From contig JMMB01000007.1 in the NCBI GenBank assembly GCA_000686145.1, positions 186,001 to 250,000 of the forward strand: a stretch of DNA of 64,000 nt, given 5' to 3'. Each line of letters opens with the position of its first letter. The stretch's first letter is position 1. The DNA comes from Peptostreptococcaceae bacterium VA2. Lineage in GTDB: Bacteria; Bacillota; Clostridia; Peptostreptococcales; Peptostreptococcaceae. The notes under the pieces were generated by a model that saw nothing but the letters and a program-made list of their open reading frames with translations, was not told the origin of the DNA and searched no databases. Of the stretch, positions 34,140 to 42,339 are shown in pieces. A program made the translations under genes and the position numbers.

Positions 34140-34564
34140 TTCTATAAATAACACTATTAATGTTAATAGTGATATCAAGAATAATCAGCCTTGAAATAGT
34201 AATATTAAAACGTCGTTACTCATATGTATAACATCCATTCACACATTAATTCTAAAATTGGAAAAAGATAATGAACTATGAACTATTACTTGAAAATAAT
34301 TTCAAAGGCTTAATTTACTAGAGCCTTTCCAACCCCAAGACCTCTAGATTCCTTAGATATAATAAATAACTGTATGCAACCTTGAAAATCATCTTTTTTT
34401 CCTTGTATAAGCTATTCATAGGTATCTTGAAGTTTTGAGAATTCATTACTCTATTGATGAATATTTAGAAAAAGAATATGGATTTAATAAAGAAAGGAGA
34501 GCTAGATTACATTAAAGTTATTTGTGGTAGATGCAGGTGTGTTATTTAATAAATTAGAATTATA
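34140..34564. other. Relic region with a GNAT fragment
   Basis: No intact gene. On the minus strand 34393-34318 reads DDFQGCIQLFIISKESRGLG, then VGKAL, the acetyl-CoA-binding motif A of a GNAT acetyltransferase. On the + strand near 34460-34515, DEYLEKEYGFNKERRARLH ends in a stop and is unassigned. Confidence 0.5.
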
Positions 34565-34600
34565 TAGGATGAACCGTACCATAAATAAATGAGGTTTTTA
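34565..34600 (+). repeat. Oriented stem-loop element, copy 15 (exchanged right arm)
   Basis: AGGATGAACCGTACCATAAA, then TAAATGAGGTTTTTAG. The right arm AAATGAGGTTTTTAGAA (34587-34603) is the complement of the left arm of copy 16, 925 bases away, with one base of difference in the T run. Confidence 0.75.
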
Positions 34601-34606
34601 GAATAA

Positions 34607-34654
34607 AAGAGGCTTAAACTAATCTGTACATAAGTGGATATGTTTACGCCTCAA
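34607..34654 (-). terminator. Terminator of DUF421 copy 2
   Basis: Same hairpin as at 24370 with small changes (GAGGCTTAAAC / GTTTACGCCTC). Confidence 0.78.
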
Positions 34655-34658
34655 TGGA

Positions 34659-35363
34659 TTACTTATATAAAAAAACTTTTAGGCTATCTTTATTATCAAG
34701 AGTGGCAAGCAAAACGTTTTTTACCTCAATTTGATATAAATTTTCTAATTTGGAAACAACCCAGACTTCATCTTTATGAAGTCCTTTTATCTCCTTGAAA
34801 TTAATTTTACCTTCTTTAATAATTGTTCTTGGAAAATTAAAAGGTTCCGTTTCTATATTCAAGGATGAAGGTGTAATTGATTCGTATTGTGGATGTAAAA
34901 AAACAGAAAATTTACCATTAGGTTCCCAGGTTGCTAATGCTACCTTTTTTACATCATCTACTTTTTCTTCACGTAATTCTTCTAATAATGCATCAATTGA
35001 TATTCTTGCTTTTTTTAATCCGTTATAAAGTATTTCACCATTTTGAACAATTGTAATTGGTGAACTATTAATAAGTCTTCTAAGAGACGGGAATTTAAGA
35101 ATGATGAATACTCCACCAAGATATAGGATAACTAATACAAGTGTTGTAATGATGGAGCCTTCCAATCCAAGTTTTTCATCAGACAGCGGATGGGCAATAA
35201 TATTACCAATTACTAAAGTAATAGCAAAATCAATTAGTCTTAATTGAGAAAGGGAACGTTGCCCTAAGAGTTTTGCAATAGCCAGCAGAAAGAAAAAAGC
35301 AATAATAGCACGAAGTATCCAATCAATGGTGCTAAGTGTTTCCTGACCATGTAAAAAGTCCAT
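34659..35363 (-). CDS. DUF421 (YetF/YdfS-type) membrane protein, copy 2
   Basis: 234 residues, the same length as copy 1 at 24423. Substitutions are scattered and mostly conservative (for example LRLIDFAIT versus LRLLDFAIT, TEPFNFPRT versus TKPFNFPRT). Both reading frames are intact, and base changes favour silent sites, so both copies are probably under selection. The duplicated segment includes the terminator and ~130 upstream bases. It is framed by stem-loop copies 15 and 16, whose facing arms are inverted repeats. Confidence 0.9.
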   Translation of the reverse strand: MDFLHGQETLSTIDWILRAIIAFFFLLAIAKLLGQRSLSQLRLIDFAITLVIGNIIAHPLSDEKLGLEGSIITTLVLVILYLGGVFIILKFPSLRRLINSSPITIVQNGEILYNGLKKARISIDALLEELREEKVDDVKKVALATWEPNGKFSVFLHPQYESITPSSLNIETEPFNFPRTIIKEGKINFKEIKGLHKDEVWVVSKLENLYQIEVKNVLLATLDNKDSLKVFLYK

Positions 35364-35492
35364 ATAAAATATCTCCTTTATCTAAAATATTCAATACTTA
35401 TGCTATTTTAACCAATAATTGATGAAAAAATCAAAAGAAATAGAGGAATTCACAAATTACTATTTTAATAAAATAAAGTTAAGTGATGATGT
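35364..35492. repeat. Upstream part of the DUF421 duplication, copy 2
   Basis: Matches 25128-25262 with about ten differences, up to AAAGTTAAGTGATGATG; then the sequences part. Confidence 0.75.
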
Positions 35493-35516
35493 TTTATGCT
35501 AATGTAATTTGGTTCT

Positions 35517-35566
35517 AAAACCTCATTTAGAGAGGTTACGGTGAACAATATCATAAGTAACGTAGC
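35517..35566 (+). repeat. Oriented stem-loop element, copy 16 (exchanged right arm)
   Basis: Left hairpin CCTC, ATTTAGA, GAGG; GTTACGGTGAACAATATCAT, AAGTAA; right arm ACGTAGC, which is the complement of the left arms of copies 13 and 14 (CTACGTT), not its own. Its left arm pairs with copy 15's right arm. Confidence 0.78.
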
Positions 35567-35718
35567 AAAATAGAAATTTACCACAAATATTTAATGATAT
35601 CATAAAAAGTATAAATAGACTGTTTATAAAATACTTAGAAACTATAAGAGAAAGTAGATTGACCACTGATAGTTGGGGGTATTACAATAATTGTATAATA
35701 TATGGAAGGAATTATAAT

Positions 35719-36774
35719 ATGAAAAAATTATTTAAATTATTGAGTTTATCAATTTGCATTGTAATAATGGGGATATTTTTCGTAGGATGTAGTAAAAATT
35801 ATTCTGAAGAAATAAGCTTTTTTAACTATGGAGAAAATATAGACGAAGAAACTGTAAAAGAATTTGAGAAGCAATATGGTATAAAAGTTAATATTGAAAC
35901 TTTTGATGATATGGAAACAATGTATCAAAAGATTAGCAAGGGAGCAGGACAATATGATGTTATTTTAGTATCTGATGCTTTAATGCCAAGAATTATTAAA
36001 AACAATCTTGTTCAAGAGCTAAATAAAAATAATATACCTAACATATCTCAAATGGATGAAGACTACTTAAATCTAGAAATAGACCCAGGTAATAAATATT
36101 CAGTTCCTTATATGTTTGGAACAGTAGGACTTATTTATAATAAAGATGTAGTAAAAGAAGAAGTAGATAGTTGGGATATACTATGGGATGAAAAATATAA
36201 AGATAAAATTTTTATGTTTGATACATATAGAGATGCAATGGGAGCAGCTTTAAAGAAGCTTGGATATTCATTAAACACAACTAATCTAAAAGAGATTAAA
36301 GAAGCTGAAGAATTACTATTAAGTCAAAGAAAGTTAGTGAATCCAATATATGGTGTTGATAATGGAACTACAATGATTCCAGCAGGAGAATCTGATATAA
36401 ATATGATTTGGTCTGGAGAAGGGTTAAATATTCAAGATGAATATCCTAACTTAGCTTACGTAGTACCTAAGGAAGGTGCAAACTTCTGGATTGACAGCTT
36501 ATGTATACCTAATAATGCTAAAAATGTTGAAGGAGCTGAAAAGTTCATAAATTTTGTAAGTGATAAGAAAAGTGCATTAAGAATAGCTGATGAAATAGGA
36601 TATACAACTCCAAATAAGGAAGCAAGATTAGAACAACCAGAGGAAGTTAGAAATAATCCTAATGCATATATGCCTAAAGAAATAATGGATAGATGTGAAA
36701 TCTATGATGATTTCCCTAAGGATGTTAAAAAATTATATGACGAAGCATGGATAAACATAAAATCAAGTAATTAA
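35719..36774 (+). CDS. potD: Spermidine/putrescine-type substrate-binding lipoprotein (PotD-like), orphan
   Basis: 351 residues from ATG 35719 (GGAAGGAA upstream); the in-frame start at 35659 has no ribosome site. Lipoprotein signal MKKLFKLLSLSICIVIMG with lipobox FVGC. The mature part follows PotD: EISFFNYGENIDEETVKEFE, YDVILVSDALMPRIIKNN, YSVPYMFGTVGLIYNKD, WDILWDEKYKDKI, MIWSGEGLNI and the closing CEIYDDFP. PotD binds polyamines outside the cell for PotABC. No potA, potB or potC lies nearby and a terminator follows directly, so it is an extra binding protein for a distant permease or a sensor. Confidence 0.9.
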   Translation: MKKLFKLLSLSICIVIMGIFFVGCSKNYSEEISFFNYGENIDEETVKEFEKQYGIKVNIETFDDMETMYQKISKGAGQYDVILVSDALMPRIIKNNLVQELNKNNIPNISQMDEDYLNLEIDPGNKYSVPYMFGTVGLIYNKDVVKEEVDSWDILWDEKYKDKIFMFDTYRDAMGAALKKLGYSLNTTNLKEIKEAEELLLSQRKLVNPIYGVDNGTTMIPAGESDINMIWSGEGLNIQDEYPNLAYVVPKEGANFWIDSLCIPNNAKNVEGAEKFINFVSDKKSALRIADEIGYTTPNKEARLEQPEEVRNNPNAYMPKEIMDRCEIYDDFPKDVKKLYDEAWINIKSSN

Positions 36775-36776
36775 AA

Positions 36777-36818
36777 AAAGAAGGAAAGGCTAATAAAAAA
36801 GTCTTTCCTTCTTTTTTT
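36777..36818 (+). terminator. Terminator of the PotD gene
   Basis: AAGAAGGAAAG (36778-36788) pairs with CTTTCCTTCTT (36803-36813), then TTTTT. Confidence 0.88.
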
Positions 36819-36918
36819 ATAAAATTTAAGATAAATAAACTTAGCAATTTAGGAACAGTATAAATTTAATTTGGTTGATATACTTTAATTATCACGTGAT
36901 AGAAAGTAGGGATATAAA

Positions 36919-37806
36919 TTGAATTACAGTAAAGTGATATCACAATGTATTGAATTTATTGAAGAAAATATAAAAAGAGATTTGACACCAGAATTAATAG
37001 CTAATAAATGTGGATATTCGACTTCTCATTTTTGCAGAATATTTAATATTCATCAAGGTATAACTTTGATGGAATATGTGAAAAAAAGAAGGCTGGCATT
37101 GGCAGCGACAAAATTATTTGAGGGAAATAGAATAATAGATATAGCTTTGGAGTATGGATTTGATACACATAATGGATTTTCAAAAGCATTTAAAAAAGAA
37201 TATGGATTTAGTCCTACACAATATATAAAACGTATGAATGGCTGTTTTTCTAAAGAATCAATATATAAAATTGGAGGTTATATTATGAATCCTACTATTA
37301 TAAAAAGACCTGCATTTAAAGTTGCAGGATATGGTATAAAGACTAATATTTGTAATGGAAATTATACTAAAGATGTTGCTTCATTTTGGAGTAATTACAA
37401 TGGAGAAAATTTAGAAAGTAAAATGTATAAAATTTTAAATCCACCAAAGCATGGTGAAGTTGGATTGTGTATACCATCTAACAATCAAGATGGAGATACT
37501 ATATATCTTCTAGGAGTTATAGTTGATGATTTTGAACATGTTGCAGATGATATGATGACAATAGATATACCTGAAGCAACATATGCAGTATTTACAACTC
37601 CAGCAGTAGATACATCAAATGATTTAGAGCAAAAAGAATTTGCTAATATAATAAAGGAAACTTGGAAATATATATTTGAAGAGTGGTTTAAAGATAGTAA
37701 ATATATATTTGATGAAAGTAAGCTGGATTTTGAATTTTATGATGAGAGATGTCATGGAAGAAAAGATACTGTTATGGAAATTTATATTCCAGTATTAGAA
37801 AAGTAA
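36919..37806 (+). CDS. AraC-type regulator with GyrI-like effector domain
   Basis: 295 residues from TTG 36919 (GTAGGGATATAAA upstream). Residues 1-108 are the double HTH of AraC/Rob/SoxS type (LIANKCGYSTSHFCRIFNIH and IIDIALEYGFDTHNGFSKAF, FKKEYGFSPTQYIK). Residues ~125-295 are a GyrI/BmrR-type ligand-binding domain (FKVAGYGIKTNI, IDIPEATYAVFTTP). Such proteins sense amphiphilic drugs or metabolites. It is monocistronic; targets are not evident nearby. Confidence 0.9.
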   Translation: MNYSKVISQCIEFIEENIKRDLTPELIANKCGYSTSHFCRIFNIHQGITLMEYVKKRRLALAATKLFEGNRIIDIALEYGFDTHNGFSKAFKKEYGFSPTQYIKRMNGCFSKESIYKIGGYIMNPTIIKRPAFKVAGYGIKTNICNGNYTKDVASFWSNYNGENLESKMYKILNPPKHGEVGLCIPSNNQDGDTIYLLGVIVDDFEHVADDMMTIDIPEATYAVFTTPAVDTSNDLEQKEFANIIKETWKYIFEEWFKDSKYIFDESKLDFEFYDERCHGRKDTVMEIYIPVLEK

Positions 37807-37861
37807 ATAAAGAGTGATATTATAGGGTTACAGATAGATGGAAATTTAATAAGTTATTTAA

Positions 37862-37903
37862 TGAAGGAAGGATTGTCTAAATAATAAGATGATTCTTCCT
37901 TTT
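37862..37903 (+). terminator. Terminator-like hairpin shared with 43057
   Basis: AAGGAAG (37864-37870) and CTTCCTT (37895-37901) with T tail. Confidence 0.65.
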
Positions 37904-37948
37904 TGCATTTACCTGGAATGAACGGAATAAGTTTTAAAATGATAATAT
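37888..37948 (+). repeat. 60-bp intergenic duplicate, copy 1
   Basis: GATTCTTCCTTTTTGCATTT, ACCTGGAATGAACGGAATAA, GTTTTAAAATGATAATAT matches 43057-43113 with seven or so differences. In both places it lies downstream of a regulator gene. Function unknown. Confidence 0.65.
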
Positions 37949-37959
37949 AATAAGAATAT

Positions 37960-38163
37960 TATTTAATATAATGGTCAATATATAACTGTAAGGTAAAAAT
38001 AATAAATATAGGATACAAATGTATATTTATTATGGACATCCAACGATATAACTGCTACTGAGGATTTATTTGTAGATTTAATAATTAAAAAATAATTAGA
38101 TAATAAGTTAAACATTTTGTTAAAATCACATAAAATATTATTTTATTAAAGGAGTGGATTTAT
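37960..38163 (+). repeat. Duplicated upstream region of holin-like gene 1
   Basis: Contains TGGTCAATATATAACTGTAA and GGTA(A/G)AAATAATA, which recur at 49284-49350 before the second holin-like gene, showing the promoter was duplicated with the gene. ATTAAAGGAGTGG is the ribosome site. Confidence 0.65.
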
Positions 38164-38532
38164 ATGGGACATGATAATGATAAAAAAAAAGAAAACGATA
38201 GTAGTTTATTAAGATGGATAGGAAGATTCATATTAGTTGCAATTATTTTAATAATAACATCATTAATAACTCCAGGGTTTTCAATCCATGGAATATGGTC
38301 ATTTTTAATAGCTGCTGTTGTAATATCCGGATTAGATTATTTAGTAGAATTACTTATGGGAGTTGATGCATCTCCTTTTGGAAAGGGAATAAAGGGATTT
38401 ATAATTGCAGCGATAATAATATACTTAGCACAATTTTTAGTTCCTAATATGGGAGTATCCGTTATGGGAGCAGTGTTGGCAGCTATAGTTATTGGAATTT
38501 TAGATGCAATATTCCCAGCTAGAGCTATGTAA
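38164..38532 (+). CDS. Phage-holin-family (4-TM) membrane protein, copy 1
   Basis: 122 residues, four hydrophobic helices (FILVAIILIITSLITPGF, WSFLIAAVVISGLDYLVEL, GIKGFIIAAIIIYLAQFL, MGAVLAAIVIGILDAIF) after a charged N-terminus. It matches the 4-TM holin superfamily IV/YvlD-like proteins that are found on bacterial chromosomes outside prophages, with unknown role. No lysis enzyme lies nearby, so a phage holin function is unlikely. A paralogue (49459) and a relic (25310) are in the window. Confidence 0.82.
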   Translation: MGHDNDKKKENDSSLLRWIGRFILVAIILIITSLITPGFSIHGIWSFLIAAVVISGLDYLVELLMGVDASPFGKGIKGFIIAAIIIYLAQFLVPNMGVSVMGAVLAAIVIGILDAIFPARAM

Positions 38533-38589
38533 TTTTAAATACATTCGAAAAGTATAGAAAAGTAAAAATTTTAAATTAGTTATAAACAA

Positions 38590-38625
38590 GACACTATTTT
38601 TCATGAATATAGTGTCTTTTTATTT
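38590..38625 (+). terminator. Terminator of holin-like gene 1
   Basis: GACACTAT (38590-38597) and ATAGTGTC (38609-38616), then TTTTTATTTT. Confidence 0.88.
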
Positions 38626-38634
38626 TAATATAAT

Positions 38635-38713
38635 AGTTTTAAATAAAACTTTTTTTGTTTAAGTTTTATTTAAAGTGGTATATTATAAATGCAAAACAGT
38701 TTTAAATAAAACT
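38635..38713 (+). promoter_or_regulatory. MarR-operon promoter with three operator-like boxes
   Basis: AGTTTTAAATAAAACT occurs at 38635-38650 and exactly again at 38698-38713. A near copy in the other orientation (AGTTTTATTTAAAG) lies at 38662-38675, between a TTGTTT (-35) and TATTATAAAT (-10) sequence. Three similar palindromic boxes around one promoter fit repression by the MarR protein encoded just downstream. Confidence 0.75.
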
Positions 38714-38729
38714 ATGAAGAGGTGAGCTT

Positions 38730-39176
38730 ATGAAAAACCTAAACTTTATTGAAAACTTTATGATCATACATCATTTTACAAAAAGTATATTTAAATATTC
38801 GTCAATAAAAGAAATAGATTCTAATCTTAATGAAACACATGCAAAAATTTTATTATTTGTATATAAACATGAACAAAGACAAATGAGTAAAATTAATAGG
38901 TATATAGGTATTCAAAAAGGAGCTTTTACAACATCTGTTGATATTTTGATTGATAATGGATATATATTGAAAATCAAAGATGAAAAAGATAAAAGGTTTA
39001 CTAACTTAGAATTGACTCAAAAGGGAATACAAATGGCAGTTAAGTTAGAGCAGAATTTATACAAAAGTATAAATGATATGCTTGATAATATTGATGAAAA
39101 AGAAAAAGAAGAAATAAATGATGCATTAAAATTATTATCAAAATTTTGTATGAAAAATAAGAAAACTATTAAATAG
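38730..39176 (+). CDS. MarR-family regulator of the MATE operon
   Basis: 148 residues with a winged HTH: AKILLFVYKHEQRQMSKINR, then YIGIQKGAFTTSVDILIDNG and the wing KIKDEKDKRFTNLELTQKG with the conserved D-x-R. Start ATG 38730 follows AAGAGGTGAGC. The MATE gene begins 10 bases after its stop. It probably represses its own operon from the three boxes upstream and releases it when a toxic ligand binds. A 77-base piece of this gene is found again at 20249. Confidence 0.9.
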   Translation: MKNLNFIENFMIIHHFTKSIFKYSSIKEIDSNLNETHAKILLFVYKHEQRQMSKINRYIGIQKGAFTTSVDILIDNGYILKIKDEKDKRFTNLELTQKGIQMAVKLEQNLYKSINDMLDNIDEKEKEEINDALKLLSKFCMKNKKTIK

Positions 39177-39185
39177 GAGGATAAA

Positions 39186-40538
39186 ATGGAAGACAAAAAA
39201 ATAAGACTTTTAAGAGATGAAAAGGTTTCAAAAGCTATATTGAAATTATCTATACCTATGGTTATGGGTATGATGATTCAAGTTTTATATAACCTAGTAG
39301 ATACGTATTTTATAGGAATGTTAAACGATCCTAACCAATTAGCAGCAGCTAATATATCACTTCCTGTGTTTATGATGCTTATGGCTATAGCGGGGATCGT
39401 AGGCTCTGGTTCTTCTTCATATATATCAAGATGTCTTGGTGATAAAGATTATGAAGAGGCTAATAATACTATTTCGATAGCAGCTGGGATTTTAATTATT
39501 ATGAGCATAATTGTTATGATAGGTGGTATATTTATGTCTCCTAATATTGCAAGAGTACTAGGAGCAAATGATGCTACTTTTGATTATACTTACAAATATA
39601 TAGTTATAATGTTTATCGGTGCAATACCTGTTATGTGTAGTTATGCACTAGGGCAACTTCTTCGTTCAGAGGGAAATATAATGCAGTCAGTTATAGGTCT
39701 TACACTAGGTACTGTTATAAATATAGTGCTTGATCCGATTTTTATATTTGGATTTAATATGGACATAACTGGGGCGGCCATAGCTACTGTAATAGGGCAA
39801 ACATCAACACTAATATATTTTACTTATGCATTCTTAAGTGGTAAGACTACTTTAAAGATAGACTTAAAGAAATTTAAATATGATAAAAATATATTCAAAG
39901 AAATATTTACAATAGGTGTTCCTGCATCATTAAACCAAATGTTAATGGGAGTAGCCACTGTTATAGCTAATAATATAGCTATTAGCTACGGTACTTTAAC
40001 TGTTGCTGGTATGGGGGTTGCTATGAAGATAATGACTATAGGTACTTTTGTATTTATGGGATTCTCTGCTGGATGCCAGCCTTTAGTTGGATATAACTAT
40101 GGATGTGGTAATATTCCTAGAGTTAAGGAGATTATCAAAAAAGGAGTAATTATAACTTCTATTATAGGTATGAGTTTAGCATTAATATTTGGTGTGTTTG
40201 CTAATTCATTAATAGGATTATTTACAAGTGATGCTGAAGTTATAAATAAAGGAGCTACTATACTTAGAGCCTTAGTTATTTCACTTCCTTTTGTTGGTGG
40301 TCAGATGATATCTACAATTTCAGCTCAGTCAATGGGTAAAGTTGTTGTGGCATTTATTTTATCTATATCAAGACAAGGAATACTATATATGCCTCTTCTA
40401 GTTATATTAAATAAATTATTTGGTTTCTCTGGATTTATTTATGCTCAACCTATAACTGATATGATTATGTTAACATTCTCATCTATATTATTATTTAAGG
40501 TTATGCCAAAGGATAGTACTGAAGAAATTACAAATTAA
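39186..40538 (+). CDS. MATE-family multidrug efflux protein
   Basis: 450 residues with 12 hydrophobic helices. Family marks: VLYNLVDTYFIGMLNDPNQL in helix 1-2, ISRCLGDKDYEEANN, SYALGQLLRSEGN and GFSAGCQPLVGYNYGCGN in the second half. It exports cationic drugs or metabolites using Na+ or H+. SD AGGAGG. It is the second gene of a MarR-MATE-BFD operon, with 9 bases to the gene before and 42 to the one after. Confidence 0.92.
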   Translation: MEDKKIRLLRDEKVSKAILKLSIPMVMGMMIQVLYNLVDTYFIGMLNDPNQLAAANISLPVFMMLMAIAGIVGSGSSSYISRCLGDKDYEEANNTISIAAGILIIMSIIVMIGGIFMSPNIARVLGANDATFDYTYKYIVIMFIGAIPVMCSYALGQLLRSEGNIMQSVIGLTLGTVINIVLDPIFIFGFNMDITGAAIATVIGQTSTLIYFTYAFLSGKTTLKIDLKKFKYDKNIFKEIFTIGVPASLNQMLMGVATVIANNIAISYGTLTVAGMGVAMKIMTIGTFVFMGFSAGCQPLVGYNYGCGNIPRVKEIIKKGVIITSIIGMSLALIFGVFANSLIGLFTSDAEVINKGATILRALVISLPFVGGQMISTISAQSMGKVVVAFILSISRQGILYMPLLVILNKLFGFSGFIYAQPITDMIMLTFSSILLFKVMPKDSTEEITN

Positions 40539-40580
40539 AAGAAAAATTTTAATAGATAAATTAGATTAAGGAGTAGTATT

Positions 40581-40763
40581 ATGAGTAAAGAGAATTTAGT
40601 ATGTTTATGTAAAAAAATAAGTGAAGAAACAATAGTTAATGCAATAAAAAATGGTGATACAACGGTAGATGAAGTTAACAAAACAACTAAAGCTACGAGT
40701 GGACTATGTCGTGGAATTAGATGTAAGAAAAAAGTCAAAGCATTAATAAATGAATATAAGTAA
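40581..40763 (+). CDS. Small BFD-like [2Fe-2S] protein
   Basis: 60 residues, barely more than the BFD domain itself. Cysteines are at 8 and 10 (CLC) and 43 and 48 (GLCRGIRC). The normal pattern is C-x-C with C-x-x-C, so the wider second spacing is unusual; cluster binding may be altered. SD AAGGAGTAG precedes ATG. It closes the MarR-MATE operon, an odd place for an electron carrier; it might be a redox or iron sensor for the pump or simply be co-transcribed. Confidence 0.75.
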   Translation: MSKENLVCLCKKISEETIVNAIKNGDTTVDEVNKTTKATSGLCRGIRCKKKVKALINEYK

Positions 40764-40850
40764 ATTAAATATAATAAAGAGATAAAAAAAGTTTTAGTAA
40801 AGGCAAACTGAATAAACTAATTATTATCAGATAAGTTTAAGTAGTTAATT

Positions 40851-40884
40851 ATTAGCTGGGTTATAGCTCAGCTAATTTTTTATA
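40851..40884 (+). terminator. Terminator of the MarR-MATE-BFD operon
   Basis: ATTAGCTG (40851-40858) and CAGCTAAT (40869-40876) followed by TTTTTTAT. Confidence 0.85.
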
Positions 40885-40950
40885 ATTAAAACTACATATT
40901 ATGCATATCTTTTAATGTTTGAATGAAAAAATAAATCGTTCAAAAATAGT

Positions 40951-41007
40951 TGCAAAGGAAACTAATATATGTTAAATTGATATTAGTTTCAAAGGAAACT
41001 AATATCA
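40951..41007 (+). promoter_or_regulatory. Palindromic operator region upstream of the MFS gene
   Basis: TGATATTAGTTTC, AAAG, GAAACTAATATCA is a perfect palindrome with 13-bp arms at about 40978-41007. A half copy (GTTGCAAAGGAAACTAATAT) lies at 40951-40970. A third half-like site (AAGGAACTAATAT) is just before the MarR gene at 42474-42486. The site overlaps the MFS leader and ends 3 bases before its ribosome site, suiting a repressor. Confidence 0.75.
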
Positions 41008-41026
41008 ACAAAGGAGAGACATGTTC

Positions 41027-42262
41027 ATGAAAAAAAATATGCAAAATAATGGAGGGCTTTGGACAAAAAACTTCATTATTATAAATGTGATAAACTTATT
41101 AATATATTTCAGTTTTCAGATGCTATTACCTACACTTCCGATTTATGTAAAAAAACTTGGTGGGACAAACTCCATTATTGGATTAGTAACTGGAATTTTT
41201 GTAGTATCTTCAGTGATAATTCGTCCAATTTCAGGGTTACTTCTTGATAAATTAGGACGTAAAAAGGTGTTTTTAGTTGGATTACTTATATTTATATTAT
41301 CTATATTTTCTTATTCATTGCTTCCATTTATTAGCGTTATTCTTATAATACGTTTTATTCATGGTTTTGGATGGGGAGCAGTAAGTACAGCTTCTAGTAC
41401 TATTGCTTCAGACAATATACCAAAGGAGCGCTTTGGGGAAGGAATGGGATATTTTAGTTTGACAAGTAGTTTAGCTATGGCTATAGCTCCTGTAATTGGA
41501 TTATCTCTGATTTCAAAATATAGCTTCAATGTACTATTTTATGTATCGACTATACTAGCTGTACTTGGTTTCATTACTACTTTTAAACTAAAGTATAGAA
41601 AAATCGAAAATAAAGAACAAAGCATCGAAAATAAAGAGCAAATCAAAATAAAGGGTTCATTGTATGAAAAATCATCTATCACTCCTTCAATTATAGTATT
41701 TTTCATGGCAGTAACTTATGGTGCGTTAACTAGTTTTTTACCTCTTTATGCAGCAGAAAAAGGGATACAAAATATTGGGATGTTCTTTACCGTTTATGCA
41801 GCAGCTTTATTTATTTCTAGACCATTCTTTGGTAAAATTATAGACAAACTAGGTTTTGACTATACAATTATTCCAGGTTTGATATGTATAATTGTAGCTA
41901 TGGGACTTTTATCTAAGGCATCAAATATGCATATGTTTTTAATTACAGCATTTATTTACGGAATAGGCTTTGGAGCTACTCAATCAAGCTTACAGACTAT
42001 GTCAATGGCCGGAGTTCCTTCAGAACGTTTAGGTGCTGCAAATGCTACGTTCCTTACAGCATTTGACTGTGGTATAGGATTAGGTTCAATCATTTTAGGA
42101 TTAGTTTCATCAAATGTTGGATATTCCGAAATGTATCTTTGGGCAGCTACGTCTGCTGTTATAGCATTTATCCTTTACTTCATTATTGGTAGAAAAAGGG
42201 TTACAATTGTCGCAGATGAAGATGGAGAATCTCATTTAAACTTAAGTGAAAAAATTATTTAA
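41027..42262 (+). CDS. Major facilitator (MFS) efflux protein
   Basis: 411 residues from ATG 41027, 8 bases after AAGGAGAG; the ATG at 41021 is too close to that site. Twelve helices. Motif A RPISGLLLDKLGRKKVFLVG is between helices 2 and 3, and its half-repeat SRPFFGKIIDKLGFD in the second half. A Lys/Glu-rich central loop has two IENKEQ repeats. It belongs to the drug/H+ antiporter group of the YfmO/AraJ kind. The MarR gene behind it is its likely regulator. Confidence 0.9.
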   Translation: MKKNMQNNGGLWTKNFIIINVINLLIYFSFQMLLPTLPIYVKKLGGTNSIIGLVTGIFVVSSVIIRPISGLLLDKLGRKKVFLVGLLIFILSIFSYSLLPFISVILIIRFIHGFGWGAVSTASSTIASDNIPKERFGEGMGYFSLTSSLAMAIAPVIGLSLISKYSFNVLFYVSTILAVLGFITTFKLKYRKIENKEQSIENKEQIKIKGSLYEKSSITPSIIVFFMAVTYGALTSFLPLYAAEKGIQNIGMFFTVYAAALFISRPFFGKIIDKLGFDYTIIPGLICIIVAMGLLSKASNMHMFLITAFIYGIGFGATQSSLQTMSMAGVPSERLGAANATFLTAFDCGIGLGSIILGLVSSNVGYSEMYLWAATSAVIAFILYFIIGRKRVTIVADEDGESHLNLSEKII

Positions 42263-42299
42263 AAGATAAATTAAAATAAACAATAGAAAATACACAAAG

Positions 42300-42339
42300 T
42301 TAGCTCTGCGTTTTATCTACGACAGAGCTTTCTTTTTAT
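42300..42339 (+). terminator. Terminator of the MFS gene
   Basis: AGCTCTG (42302-42308) pairs with CAGAGCT (42323-42329), tail TTCTTTTTA. Confidence 0.82.
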
